DNA of 7,486 bases, taken from assembly GCA_024697505.1 (NCBI GenBank), contig JAILFQ010000149.1:1-7486 (forward strand), in the 5' to 3' direction. The stretch comes from Lachnospiraceae bacterium (GTDB lineage Bacteria; Bacillota; Clostridia; Lachnospirales; Lachnospiraceae). A model generated the notes under the pieces. That model saw only the letters and a list, made by a program, of their open reading frames with translations. It was not told where the DNA came from and did not search any database. Made by a program: the position numbers and the translations under genes. This document shows positions 1 through 5,382 of this stretch, one piece after another (within the stretch, counting starts at the first letter, position 1; every line of letters starts with the position of its first letter).

Positions 1-190
1 TACGCTAAAGCAAGTGTCGGCCTGCGGCCTCCAAAACGCACACCCCAAGCCGGAAGCCTATTACTCGCCAAGCATACGCTAAAGCAAGTGTCGGCCTGCG
101 GCCTCCAGAACACACCCCAAGCCTGAAGCTCATTACTCGCCAAGCATACGCTAAAGCAAGTGTCGGCCTGCGGCCTCCAGAACACATCAC
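1..190. repeat. 72-74 bp tandem repeat, about 2.6 copies, cut by the left edge
   Basis: Three copies begin at 1, 75 and 147 (periods 74 and 72 nt). The first 32 nt of each are identical (beginning TACGCTAAAGCAAGTGTCGG); the rest differs by a few substitutions and a 2-nt indel. The third copy breaks off after about 45 nt into CACCCCCGTCCCC. Each unit contains GGCCTGCGGCC, a 4-bp self-complementary stem with a 3-nt loop. The block is clearly richer in G+C than what follows. Copies 1 and 2 differ in length by a non-multiple of three and no ribosome binding site is present, so I read it as non-coding. More copies may lie to the left of the window. Confidence 0.9.
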
Positions 191-231
191 CCCCGTCCCC
201 AAATGTGTCAAATTGTTTATAATTTTATAAT

Positions 232-260
232 TTGTATCGTGCACTATTCAGTTGTATAAT
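232..260 (+). promoter_or_regulatory. Sigma-A-type promoter for the carboxylesterase
   Basis: A perfect -10 box TATAAT (255-260) lies 17 nt downstream of TTGTAT (232-237), a 4/6 match to TTGACA. The predicted start near 267 gives a leader of about 29 nt before the ATG at 296. The A/T-rich stretch just upstream (211-231) could act as an UP element. It is the only good promoter between the GC-rich repeats and the gene. Confidence 0.6.
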
Positions 261-295
261 TTCCATTAAGAAAACAATTTGCGAGGTGGTATTGT

Positions 296-2179
296 ATGAA
301 AAGTGAGAAGAGCGAGAATCTTAAGAATAGCGAGAATCTCAAGAATAGCGAGAATAGCAAGAATAGCAAGAATAGTAAGAATAGTAAGAATGGTAAGAAG
401 AGGGTAAGTCTTGGCTTTTGTATTTGTTTTGCTTTGTTGTTTTTGATTATGCTTGCTGTTTTGGAGCTTAACAAGAATACCCTTTTGGGTTTTGTTTTGC
501 TCATTTGCGGGGGAGTTACGGCTTTCCTTTTGTACAGTAAGGTGTTAAGTAAGGGAAGAGGGCTTTTTAGGGCTGTATTCTGGCCGGGGTGGCTGGCTTT
601 CTTTGCGTTAGTGCTTGCAATCACATGGCCGCCGGTTAGGACAGTTAAGGCTGTGGATTACAAGAATCCTGTTAAGACGGAAGTTGTACATGTTGCAAAC
701 GGAGATTTACAGGGAGTTGTAAGCGAGGACGGCAAGATAGAGATATACGCCGGAATTCCTTATGCCAAGGCACCTGTTGGGGATCTTAGATGGACAGAGC
801 CTGTAGAGCCTGAAAATTGGGAGGGCGTTCTTCTTGCAGATACTTTTGCACCAATGAGCATGCAGCCCGTTAATCTTCCTATATACGATTCTCTTGCACA
901 GATTATCGGGTACCACGATTATAAGATTTCTTTAAAGGATAATTACAGAGAGCCTGTAAGCGAGGACTCTCTTTACATTAATATCTGGAAGCCTGTCGGA
1001 GAAGTAAAAGATCTTCCTGTAGTTGTTTATGTGCATGGCGGTTCCTTAAAAACAGGACAGCCATGGTATGCGGACTACAGCGGTGAGGGACTTGCCCGTT
1101 CCGGTGCCATTGTTGTAAATATGGGCTACAGACTTGGTGTCTTTGGGTATTTTGCGGATGAAGAACTTGCAAAGGAATCCGAAAATAACACAACCGGAAA
1201 TTACGGCCTTATGGACCAGATATTTGCTCTTAAATGGGTTCAAAACAATATTGCCGCTTTTGGCGGTGATCCGGATAATGTAACTCTTGCGGGAGAGTCT
1301 GCGGGAGCAACTTCTGTAAGTGCAATATGCGTTTCTCCTCTTGCTAAAGGGCTCTTTAAGAGGGCAGTTCTTGAAAGTTCAACGGTTGCGCCGGTCAGCC
1401 CGACTCATTCTTTCAGAAGTTTTAAAGATGCTTTAAGCAGCGGAAATAACGTGAAAAAGGCCTTTGGCTGCGAAAATGTGGCTGATTTAAGGAAGGTAAG
1501 CGCAAAGGATCTGGTTGCTGCAACGGAAACAGAACACCATGTAACTGTTGATGGTTATGTTTTAACCAAACAGCCTTATGAGAGCTATCTTGCCGGTGAG
1601 TATAACGAAGAAGCTATAATGCATGGTTACAACAGTGATGAAGCGGCAGCGTTTTTAATCTTTGGCGGTGCAAACCTTAAAAACTACGAAAGCAACGTAA
1701 GAGGGTACTTTGGTAAGTATGCGGACGAGGTAATGGCACTTTACCCTGCATCCACAGATGAAGAAGCAGCGGAAAACTGGAAGGATATATGGGGAGCTGT
1801 ATTCTTCGATTATCCTCATTACTGTCTTAACCGACTTGCTGTAAAAAACAATATTCCGGTTTATGAATACTGGTTTTCCAAAGAAAACGGAAGACTCGGC
1901 CCTTGGCACAGCGGAGAAGAGGTTTACTTTTACGGTAATATTCCTGCAGAGTCCAAGCTTTATGATGATTACGACAGACAATTAAGTGATGCAATGAAGA
2001 ATTATTACCTTAATTTTGCCAAAACCGGCAATCCTAACGGAAGCGGTCTTATAGAGTGGAAACAGAATACTGCTTCCGAAGATGTTATGGAATTTGGTGC
2101 AAACTATGGAATGATAAAAGAAGCAGAACACGAACTTTTTGCAATAATGGATAAAATGCAGGGCTGGGATATAAAATAA
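296..2179 (+). CDS. Membrane-anchored type-B carboxylesterase (alpha/beta hydrolase)
   Basis: A 627-residue serine hydrolase of the carboxylesterase type B family, expected to hydrolyse carboxylic esters; the substrate is unknown. The ATG at 296 follows GAGGTGG (283-289). Residues 1-34 are a charged SEN/LKN/SKN tripeptide repeat. Three hydrophobic segments follow (about 39-57, 62-80, 92-112). The positively charged N-terminus and the K/R-rich 80-92 loop predict a cytoplasmic N-terminus and an extracytoplasmic catalytic domain. The catalytic domain starts near 125. It shows the family motifs GIPYAKAPVG (153-162), SEDSLYINIW, oxyanion-hole HGG (247-249), the GESAG nucleophile elbow with Ser335, the acid Glu449 in NSDEAA, and His538 in PWHSGEE. 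The triad is complete, so the enzyme is probably active. Family members are usually about 500-550 residues, and the excess is the N-terminal anchor. It appears monocistronic. Family assignment is firm; localisation is inferred. Confidence 0.93.
   Translation: MKSEKSENLKNSENLKNSENSKNSKNSKNSKNGKKRVSLGFCICFALLFLIMLAVLELNKNTLLGFVLLICGGVTAFLLYSKVLSKGRGLFRAVFWPGWLAFFALVLAITWPPVRTVKAVDYKNPVKTEVVHVANGDLQGVVSEDGKIEIYAGIPYAKAPVGDLRWTEPVEPENWEGVLLADTFAPMSMQPVNLPIYDSLAQIIGYHDYKISLKDNYREPVSEDSLYINIWKPVGEVKDLPVVVYVHGGSLKTGQPWYADYSGEGLARSGAIVVNMGYRLGVFGYFADEELAKESENNTTGNYGLMDQIFALKWVQNNIAAFGGDPDNVTLAGESAGATSVSAICVSPLAKGLFKRAVLESSTVAPVSPTHSFRSFKDALSSGNNVKKAFGCENVADLRKVSAKDLVAATETEHHVTVDGYVLTKQPYESYLAGEYNEEAIMHGYNSDEAAAFLIFGGANLKNYESNVRGYFGKYADEVMALYPASTDEEAAENWKDIWGAVFFDYPHYCLNRLAVKNNIPVYEYWFSKENGRLGPWHSGEEVYFYGNIPAESKLYDDYDRQLSDAMKNYYLNFAKTGNPNGSGLIEWKQNTASEDVMEFGANYGMIKEAEHELFAIMDKMQGWDIK
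311..400 (+). repeat. In-frame 9-nt tandem repeat coding for an S-(K/E)-N type N-terminal tract
   Basis: Ten consecutive nonanucleotides encode SEN LKN SEN LKN SEN SKN SKN SKN SKN GKK (residues 6-35 of the carboxylesterase). The first half is built from an 18-nt unit (AGCGAGAATCTTAAGAAT and close copies at 311, 329 and 347). The second half is 9-nt units of AGCAAGAAT/AGTAAGAAT. Because the period is a multiple of three, gain or loss of units by slippage would change the length of the tail without shifting the frame. The tract is hydrophilic, low-complexity and predicted to be cytoplasmic. Confidence 0.9.
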
Positions 2180-2281
2180 GCCGAAAGGCGTAATACCTGT
2201 CGTACACAAAAGTTATAATGCGTTATATACAGGGAAGAAAAATGATAAATCATAATGCATAATTTAAAAATCATAAAAATG
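2180..2281. other. AT-rich gap after the carboxylesterase
   Basis: No gene is visible here. Directly after the stop there is a tiny GCC-GAAA-GGC hairpin (2180-2189). A second weak stem, TATAA-TGCG-TTATA, lies near 2214-2227. Neither has a U-tract, so neither is a convincing intrinsic terminator. The sequence becomes increasingly A-rich and grades into the tandem array that starts at 2282. No clear promoter for the following gene was found. Confidence 0.5.
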
Positions 2282-2447
2282 ATAAAGTGTAATATGCAAT
2301 ATAAAAAAACATAAAGTGCAATATGTAATATGCAATAAAAAAAATATAAAGTGCAATATACAATATGAAAAATGATAAAGTGCAATATGCAATATGAAAA
2401 ATGATAAAGTGTAATATGTAATATGCAATATAAAAAAACATAAAGCA
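2282..2447. repeat. AT-rich 29/35/36-bp tandem array, five units plus a partial
   Basis: Units start with ATAAAGTG at 2282, 2311, 2346, 2375 and 2404 (lengths 29, 35, 29, 29 and 36 nt). A decayed sixth start (ATAAAGCACTG) lies at 2440. Each unit is ATAAAGTG followed by two or three copies of the micro-repeat AATATGY and an A-rich tail. The longer units carry one extra AATATGY-like block. The first and last units end in the same ATAAAAAAAC tail, and the third and fourth are nearly identical, which suggests expansion by duplication. The + strand is strikingly poor in C. There are no unique spacers between the units. The array lies just upstream of the leader of the gene at 2486. Confidence 0.9.
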
Positions 2448-2485
2448 CTGTGTAATTTCTTAAATAAACAGGAGGAAGAACTGAT

Positions 2486-2878
2486 ATGGAAAGAGTTGAA
2501 AAGTTTTTAAAGGATGCAGGAACTTATTTTCTTGCAACTGTTGATGGGGATAAGGCAAGAGTAAGGCCTTTCGGAACAGCCCATATTTTTGAAGGCAAGC
2601 TTTACATCCAGACCGGAAAGTCAAAGGATGTTTCCAAACAGATCCACAAGAATCCAAATGTGGAAGTTTGTGCATGCATTGGCGGAGACTGGCTCCGTTT
2701 GTGCGGAGAACTTGTTGAGGATGAGAGAAGAGAAGCCAAGGTTTCCATGCTTGAAGCATACCCGTCTCTTAAATCCATGTATTCTCCTGATGATGCAAAT
2801 ACGGAGGTTTTTTATTTTAAGAATGCAACCGCAACATTTTCATCATTTACAAAGGCACCGGAAGTAGTTAAGTTTTAA
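2486..2878 (+). CDS. Pyridoxamine 5'-phosphate oxidase-like (split-barrel) flavoprotein
   Basis: A 130-residue single-domain protein resembling the small PNPOx-like group of putative FMN-binding proteins (COG5015-like). The ATG is preceded by GGAGG (2471-2475) with a 10-nt spacing. Recognisable parts are the N-terminal helix (residues 1-11), the barrel strands with the ATVDGDKARVRPFG signature (17-30), LYIQTGKSKDVSKQIHKNPNVEV (39-61 region), GDWLRLCGEL (67-76), and a C-terminal FYFKNATATFSSF strand. Small members of this group are often FMN-dependent reductases or oxidases, or simply flavin or heme binders. It is far too short to be biosynthetic PdxH, so vitamin B6 oxidation should not be assumed. 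The protein is cytoplasmic with no signal peptide. It appears to be monocistronic, closed by the hairpin at 2908-2964. Confidence 0.85.
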   Translation: MERVEKFLKDAGTYFLATVDGDKARVRPFGTAHIFEGKLYIQTGKSKDVSKQIHKNPNVEVCACIGGDWLRLCGELVEDERREAKVSMLEAYPSLKSMYSPDDANTEVFYFKNATATFSSFTKAPEVVKF

Positions 2879-2907
2879 GTTTACGCTTGTTAATACGGTA
2901 TTTATGC

Positions 2908-2964
2908 AAAGGTTCCGGATCCGCAGCCTGTTTTTATAACAAGTGCGTGGTTCGGAACCTTTTT
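2908..2964 (+). terminator. Intrinsic terminator with a long imperfect stem
   Basis: A perfect 10-bp stem, AAAGGTTCCG (2908-2917) with CGGAACCTTT (2953-2962), ends in TTTTT (2960-2964). The 35-nt interior can fold further: GATC with GGTT, CGCA with TGCG, and TTGT with AACA pair around a TTTAT loop, interrupted by two single-base bulges and one mismatch. This gives an almost continuous 55-nt hairpin. It lies between the convergent genes ending at 2878 and 2979 and may serve both strands, although the minus-strand side lacks a T-run beyond the stem. Confidence 0.8.
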
Positions 2965-2978
2965 ATGTATGTTAATTG

Positions 2979-3752
2979 CTATTTTACCGGATTTAAGGTG
3001 ATCATGTTATCGCCGGTTTTTATGTTATTCTTTTCAAGAAAGGCGTTAAAGCCGGGAATATCTTCCGGTCTAAGCATCATTTTAGGGTTATGGGCGTCGC
3101 AACCCAAAACAAATTTTGCTCCAAGTTCCGAAGCCAATGTAAAGAAGGTGTCGGACGGGTAGTGTCTGTTATCTGTAAAGCCATACATGTTAACCTCAAG
3201 AGGAAGGTTTAATCTGTTTGCGGTCTCTACAACTTTAGCCATTTCTTCTTTGTATATTTCCCTGTCGCCTGTAAAATTAATAACATCCGGATGGGCAAGG
3301 TAAGAGAAAAGACCGGTTTCCATTCCTTCGATCGTGCAGTTTACATAGTCTTTCAAACGGCTTACATCGTCTGTTTTTGCCCCTGCATAAAATCCCTCTA
3401 CCTCGTCCGGAACAAAGTGCTGGCCCTGAATAAGGTAGTCTATAGGGTAGGAGGACAGTTCCTTTATAAGTTTATCAAAGTATTTTATTGAGTATTCCGC
3501 CTCAAAACCTATGTAAAGAGTAATGTCTTTTTTATATTCTTCTTTTAAAGCAAGAAGAGTATTTACATAGTCCGGAAGATCTGTCATAGCCATTCTGCAT
3601 CCCGAGGTATAGGTGGCAGGATAAGGCTGCGGCACGTGGTCGGAAAAACCCAATATCTTAAATCCCTTTTTTATAGCTTCTTCAATGTACTCTCTTTCGC
3701 TTCCCTGCGCATGGTGGCACCTTACGGTGTGGGTGTGGTAGTTTGCAAGCAT
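2979..3752 (-). CDS. PHP-domain phosphoesterase, histidinol-phosphatase (HisJ) type
   Basis: A 257-residue PHP-superfamily metal-dependent phosphoesterase. The closest known role is histidinol-phosphatase, which converts L-histidinol phosphate to histidinol and phosphate, the penultimate stage of histidine synthesis. The length is typical of HisJ. Candidate metal-binding motifs appear in the expected order: YHTHT (His6, His8), CHH (13-14), FSDH (Asp38, His39), GFEAE (Glu84/Glu86), GQH (His112), AHPD (His154) and GCDAH (Asp219, His221). The start is the ATG at 3752; an AAAGGA element sits about 12 nt upstream, rather distant. The only other nearby upstream ATG (3763) is out of frame. No other his genes are in the window, so a different phosphoester substrate is possible. 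The gene is convergent with the PNPOx-like gene and divergent from the MFS operon. Confidence 0.88.
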   Translation of the reverse strand: MLANYHTHTVRCHHAQGSEREYIEEAIKKGFKILGFSDHVPQPYPATYTSGCRMAMTDLPDYVNTLLALKEEYKKDITLYIGFEAEYSIKYFDKLIKELSSYPIDYLIQGQHFVPDEVEGFYAGAKTDDVSRLKDYVNCTIEGMETGLFSYLAHPDVINFTGDREIYKEEMAKVVETANRLNLPLEVNMYGFTDNRHYPSDTFFTLASELGAKFVLGCDAHNPKMMLRPEDIPGFNAFLEKNNIKTGDNMITLNPVK

Positions 3753-3801
3753 CTTTTTTTGCCATCCTTTAAATTATTTTGGTAAACAAATTTACTAACC
3801 A

Positions 3802-3830
3802 ATAATAATCTTATTGAATCCCAAAAACAA
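3802..3830 (-). promoter_or_regulatory. Candidate promoter of the PHP phosphatase gene
   Basis: On the minus strand, TTGTTT (3830-3825) and TATTAT (3807-3802) are separated by exactly 17 nt, about 50 nt upstream of the ATG at 3752. Both boxes are imperfect and the region is AT-rich, so chance matches are likely. It is the best-spaced pair found for this gene. Confidence 0.4.
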
Positions 3831-3836
3831 GACTTT

Positions 3837-3927
3837 CAATGATGGTTTCCAATTATACTTTCCAATTATACTATACGATTATGGTTTCAAATGATGGCCT
3901 AAAATGATGGTCTAAAATGACGGTTGC
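3837..3927. repeat. 13-bp tandem repeats in the divergent intergenic region
   Basis: Two sets lie back to back. TTTCCAATTATAC occurs twice in perfect tandem (3846-3858, 3859-3871). AAATGATGGCCTA-like units follow each other at 3889-3901, 3902-3914 and 3915-3927, diverging in the last copy. Related ATGATGGTTT / TTATGGTTT motifs occur at about 3840 and 3879. All lie between the candidate minus-strand promoter and the plus-strand MFS promoter. They could be slippage products or repeated binding sites; nothing here distinguishes the two. Confidence 0.8.
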
Positions 3928-3946
3928 AAACACAGCATAAACATAA

Positions 3947-3975
3947 TTTACTTTTAAAAATCTCTTTGCTATACT
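3947..3975 (+). promoter_or_regulatory. Extended -10 promoter of the transporter/beta-mannosidase operon
   Basis: TTTACT (3947-3952) lies 17 nt before TATACT (3970-3975), which is preceded by the extended -10 dinucleotide TG at 3967-3968. Transcription should begin around 3982, leaving a leader of about 33 nt before the ATG at 4015. This placement rules out the TTG/ATG codons at 3979-3984 as translation starts. No clear palindromic operator was found around it. Confidence 0.7.
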
Positions 3976-4014
3976 GAATTGATGGGTTTTACAAATACTA
4001 TAGGGGGTGTTTAT

Positions 4015-5346
4015 ATGAAGAAAAAGAATGGCTTTAATTTTTGGCTGCTTGTCTGGGGGCTGGGCATTGCGGGGCAGATTTGCTGGAACATGGAAAACCA
4101 GTGGTTTAATACCTTTGTGTATGCAAAAATTGTAAAAGACCCGACTATTATATCAATAATGGTTGGCGTTTCCGCGGCAGCAACAACTCTTTCCACCTTC
4201 CTTTTCGGATGTGTTTCGGACCGAATAGGAAAGAGAAAGATACTTGTTTCTCTTGGCTATATTCTTTGGGGACTTTTTACGATTGCCTTTGGCTTTACGG
4301 AGTTTATTATGTCCGGCAGTGTGGGAATTGCCGGAAACATTTTGCTTGCCGCGGGAGTGGCTGTTATTTCCGCAGACGCAATAATGAGCTTCTTCGGTTC
4401 CATGGGTAATGATATTGGTTTTAACGCATGGATAAACGATAATATGAATGATACAAACAGAGGTCAGCTTGGTGCCGCAATAGCAACACAGCCTATAATA
4501 GGTACCATTCTTGGAACCGTTGTGGGAGGAATGCTTGTAGGCGCGGACAATAACTATATGAGGCTTTTCCTTGTAATGGGCGGAGCCATCATTTTGTTCG
4601 GCCTTTATTCCTTGTTTGCAATGAAAGATGTGGAAGGTCTTAAGCCTTCAAAAAAAGGCAGTTTCGGAAAGCAGTTCTTTTCGATCTTTAACTTTAAGAA
4701 ATACCTGGAACATAAGGAACTTGCCTGGGTAAACCTTGCTCTTGCCGTATATTTTATTGCTTTTAATATGTATTTTGCACATATAGGCAATTATATGATA
4801 TATTATCTTGGATTTACGGCAGACATGATGGGCTACATAGAAGGAGCGGGGCTTACTCTTGCAATGCTTTGCACAATTCCCGCCACAAAGCTTCTTAATA
4901 ACAAAAAGGAGCCTGTAGTGTCTTTTGTGTCTGTTATAATTAACAGCCTGGGAGTTGCCGTTCTCGGATTTTTTGTTCGTCCGGAAACGGTTGATGTAAT
5001 GACTGTCTTTAACCCTGTTCTTTTGGTTGGAGTAATACTTCTTGGAATAGGCTATGTGCTTTTTCTGCAGAGCATTACGGTGTGGAGCAAACAGCTCTAT
5101 CCGGAAGACGCAAGAGGACAGTTCGAAGGAATAAGAATTCTTTTCTTTGTACTTATTCCTATGATAATTGCACCGCTTATTGCCAATCCTATTATAAAAA
5201 AGAGTGGTGAATATGTTGACGAAAACGGTTTTACGGCGTATCTTCCTACTCATACACTCTTTATTGTGGGAGCGGTTTTGGTGCTGTTTACAATTTTGCC
5301 TTTAATTCCTGCCAATAAACTGCATAAGGAAAGAGTGGGAAAATAG
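4015..5346 (+). CDS. MFS transporter, probable glycoside/oligosaccharide importer
   Basis: A 443-residue polytopic membrane protein of the major facilitator superfamily with about 12 hydrophobic segments (near 9-28, 47-65, 77-97, 106-126, 156-176, 184-202, 238-258, 270-290, 300-322, 333-353, 373-391, 413-432). Loop 2-3 carries the MFS motif A, GCVSDRIGKRK (65-75). The loops after TM4 and TM10 carry matching RGQ motifs (NRGQLGA near 149, ARGQFEG near 367), as expected from the two-fold MFS repeat. I choose the ATG at 4015: it follows AGGGGGTG (4002-4008) and starts MKKKNGF. Upstream in-frame codons at 3979-3984 coincide with the predicted transcription start. The next gene is a beta-mannosidase 36 nt away, so the cargo is probably a beta-mannoside or mannose-containing oligosaccharide, imported by cation symport. 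Family is firm; substrate is inferred from context. Confidence 0.88.
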   Translation: MKKKNGFNFWLLVWGLGIAGQICWNMENQWFNTFVYAKIVKDPTIISIMVGVSAAATTLSTFLFGCVSDRIGKRKILVSLGYILWGLFTIAFGFTEFIMSGSVGIAGNILLAAGVAVISADAIMSFFGSMGNDIGFNAWINDNMNDTNRGQLGAAIATQPIIGTILGTVVGGMLVGADNNYMRLFLVMGGAIILFGLYSLFAMKDVEGLKPSKKGSFGKQFFSIFNFKKYLEHKELAWVNLALAVYFIAFNMYFAHIGNYMIYYLGFTADMMGYIEGAGLTLAMLCTIPATKLLNNKKEPVVSFVSVIINSLGVAVLGFFVRPETVDVMTVFNPVLLVGVILLGIGYVLFLQSITVWSKQLYPEDARGQFEGIRILFFVLIPMIIAPLIANPIIKKSGEYVDENGFTAYLPTHTLFIVGAVLVLFTILPLIPANKLHKERVGK

Positions 5347-5353
5347 ATATAAT

Positions 5354-5369
5354 GATGATTGTTATCATC
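5354..5369 (+). promoter_or_regulatory. Small hairpin abutting the beta-mannosidase ribosome binding site
   Basis: GATGAT (5354-5359) and ATCATC (5364-5369) form a perfect 6-bp inverted repeat around TGTT. The right arm ends immediately before GGAGG (5370-5374). Position and symmetry fit either an mRNA hairpin that modulates translation of the downstream gene or a small operator. The stem is AT-rich and lacks a U-tract, so it is not a terminator. Chance occurrence is possible. Confidence 0.4.
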
Positions 5370-5382
5370 GGAGGTTAATGGT

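Noticed and set aside
1..190. Possible CRISPR array (about 32-nt identical heads, about 40-nt intervals)
   Set aside because: The intervals are themselves near-identical between copies, so there are no unique spacers. It is a simple tandem repeat with no cas genes nearby.
5..244. Minus-strand reading frame of 79 codons through the 72-74 bp repeats
   Set aside because: It starts at GTG with no ribosome binding site. The repeat period is not a multiple of three between the first copies, so the peptide repeat is not kept in register. It also ends in the repeat block.
244..624. Minus-strand frame with a leucine/phenylalanine-rich stretch
   Set aside because: It is the antisense of the SKN-repeat and membrane segments of the carboxylesterase. 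The apparent hydrophobic repeat is just the complement of the AAG/AAT repeat.
2180..2189. GCC-GAAA-GGC hairpin as terminator of the carboxylesterase gene
   Set aside because: The stem is only 3 bp and no T-run follows.
2282..2447. Possible CRISPR array of 29-nt units
   Set aside because: Units abut directly with no spacers, vary in length by internal micro-repeats and are extremely AT-rich.
2104..2448. Minus-strand frame giving a repetitive YCILHI-type hydrophobic peptide
   Set aside because: It is produced by reading the AT-rich tandem array in reverse and overlaps the end of a well-supported gene. There is no recognisable domain and no ribosome binding site.
3979..4014. Upstream TTG/ATG start giving a 12-residue longer transporter
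   Set aside because: These codons lie 4-9 nt after the -10 box, at or before the predicted transcription start. The ATG at 4015 has a strong Shine-Dalgarno sequence.
5348..5353. TATAAT as an internal promoter for the beta-mannosidase
   Set aside because: There is no acceptable -35 box at 16-18 nt upstream, and the short gap fits co-transcription from the upstream promoter.
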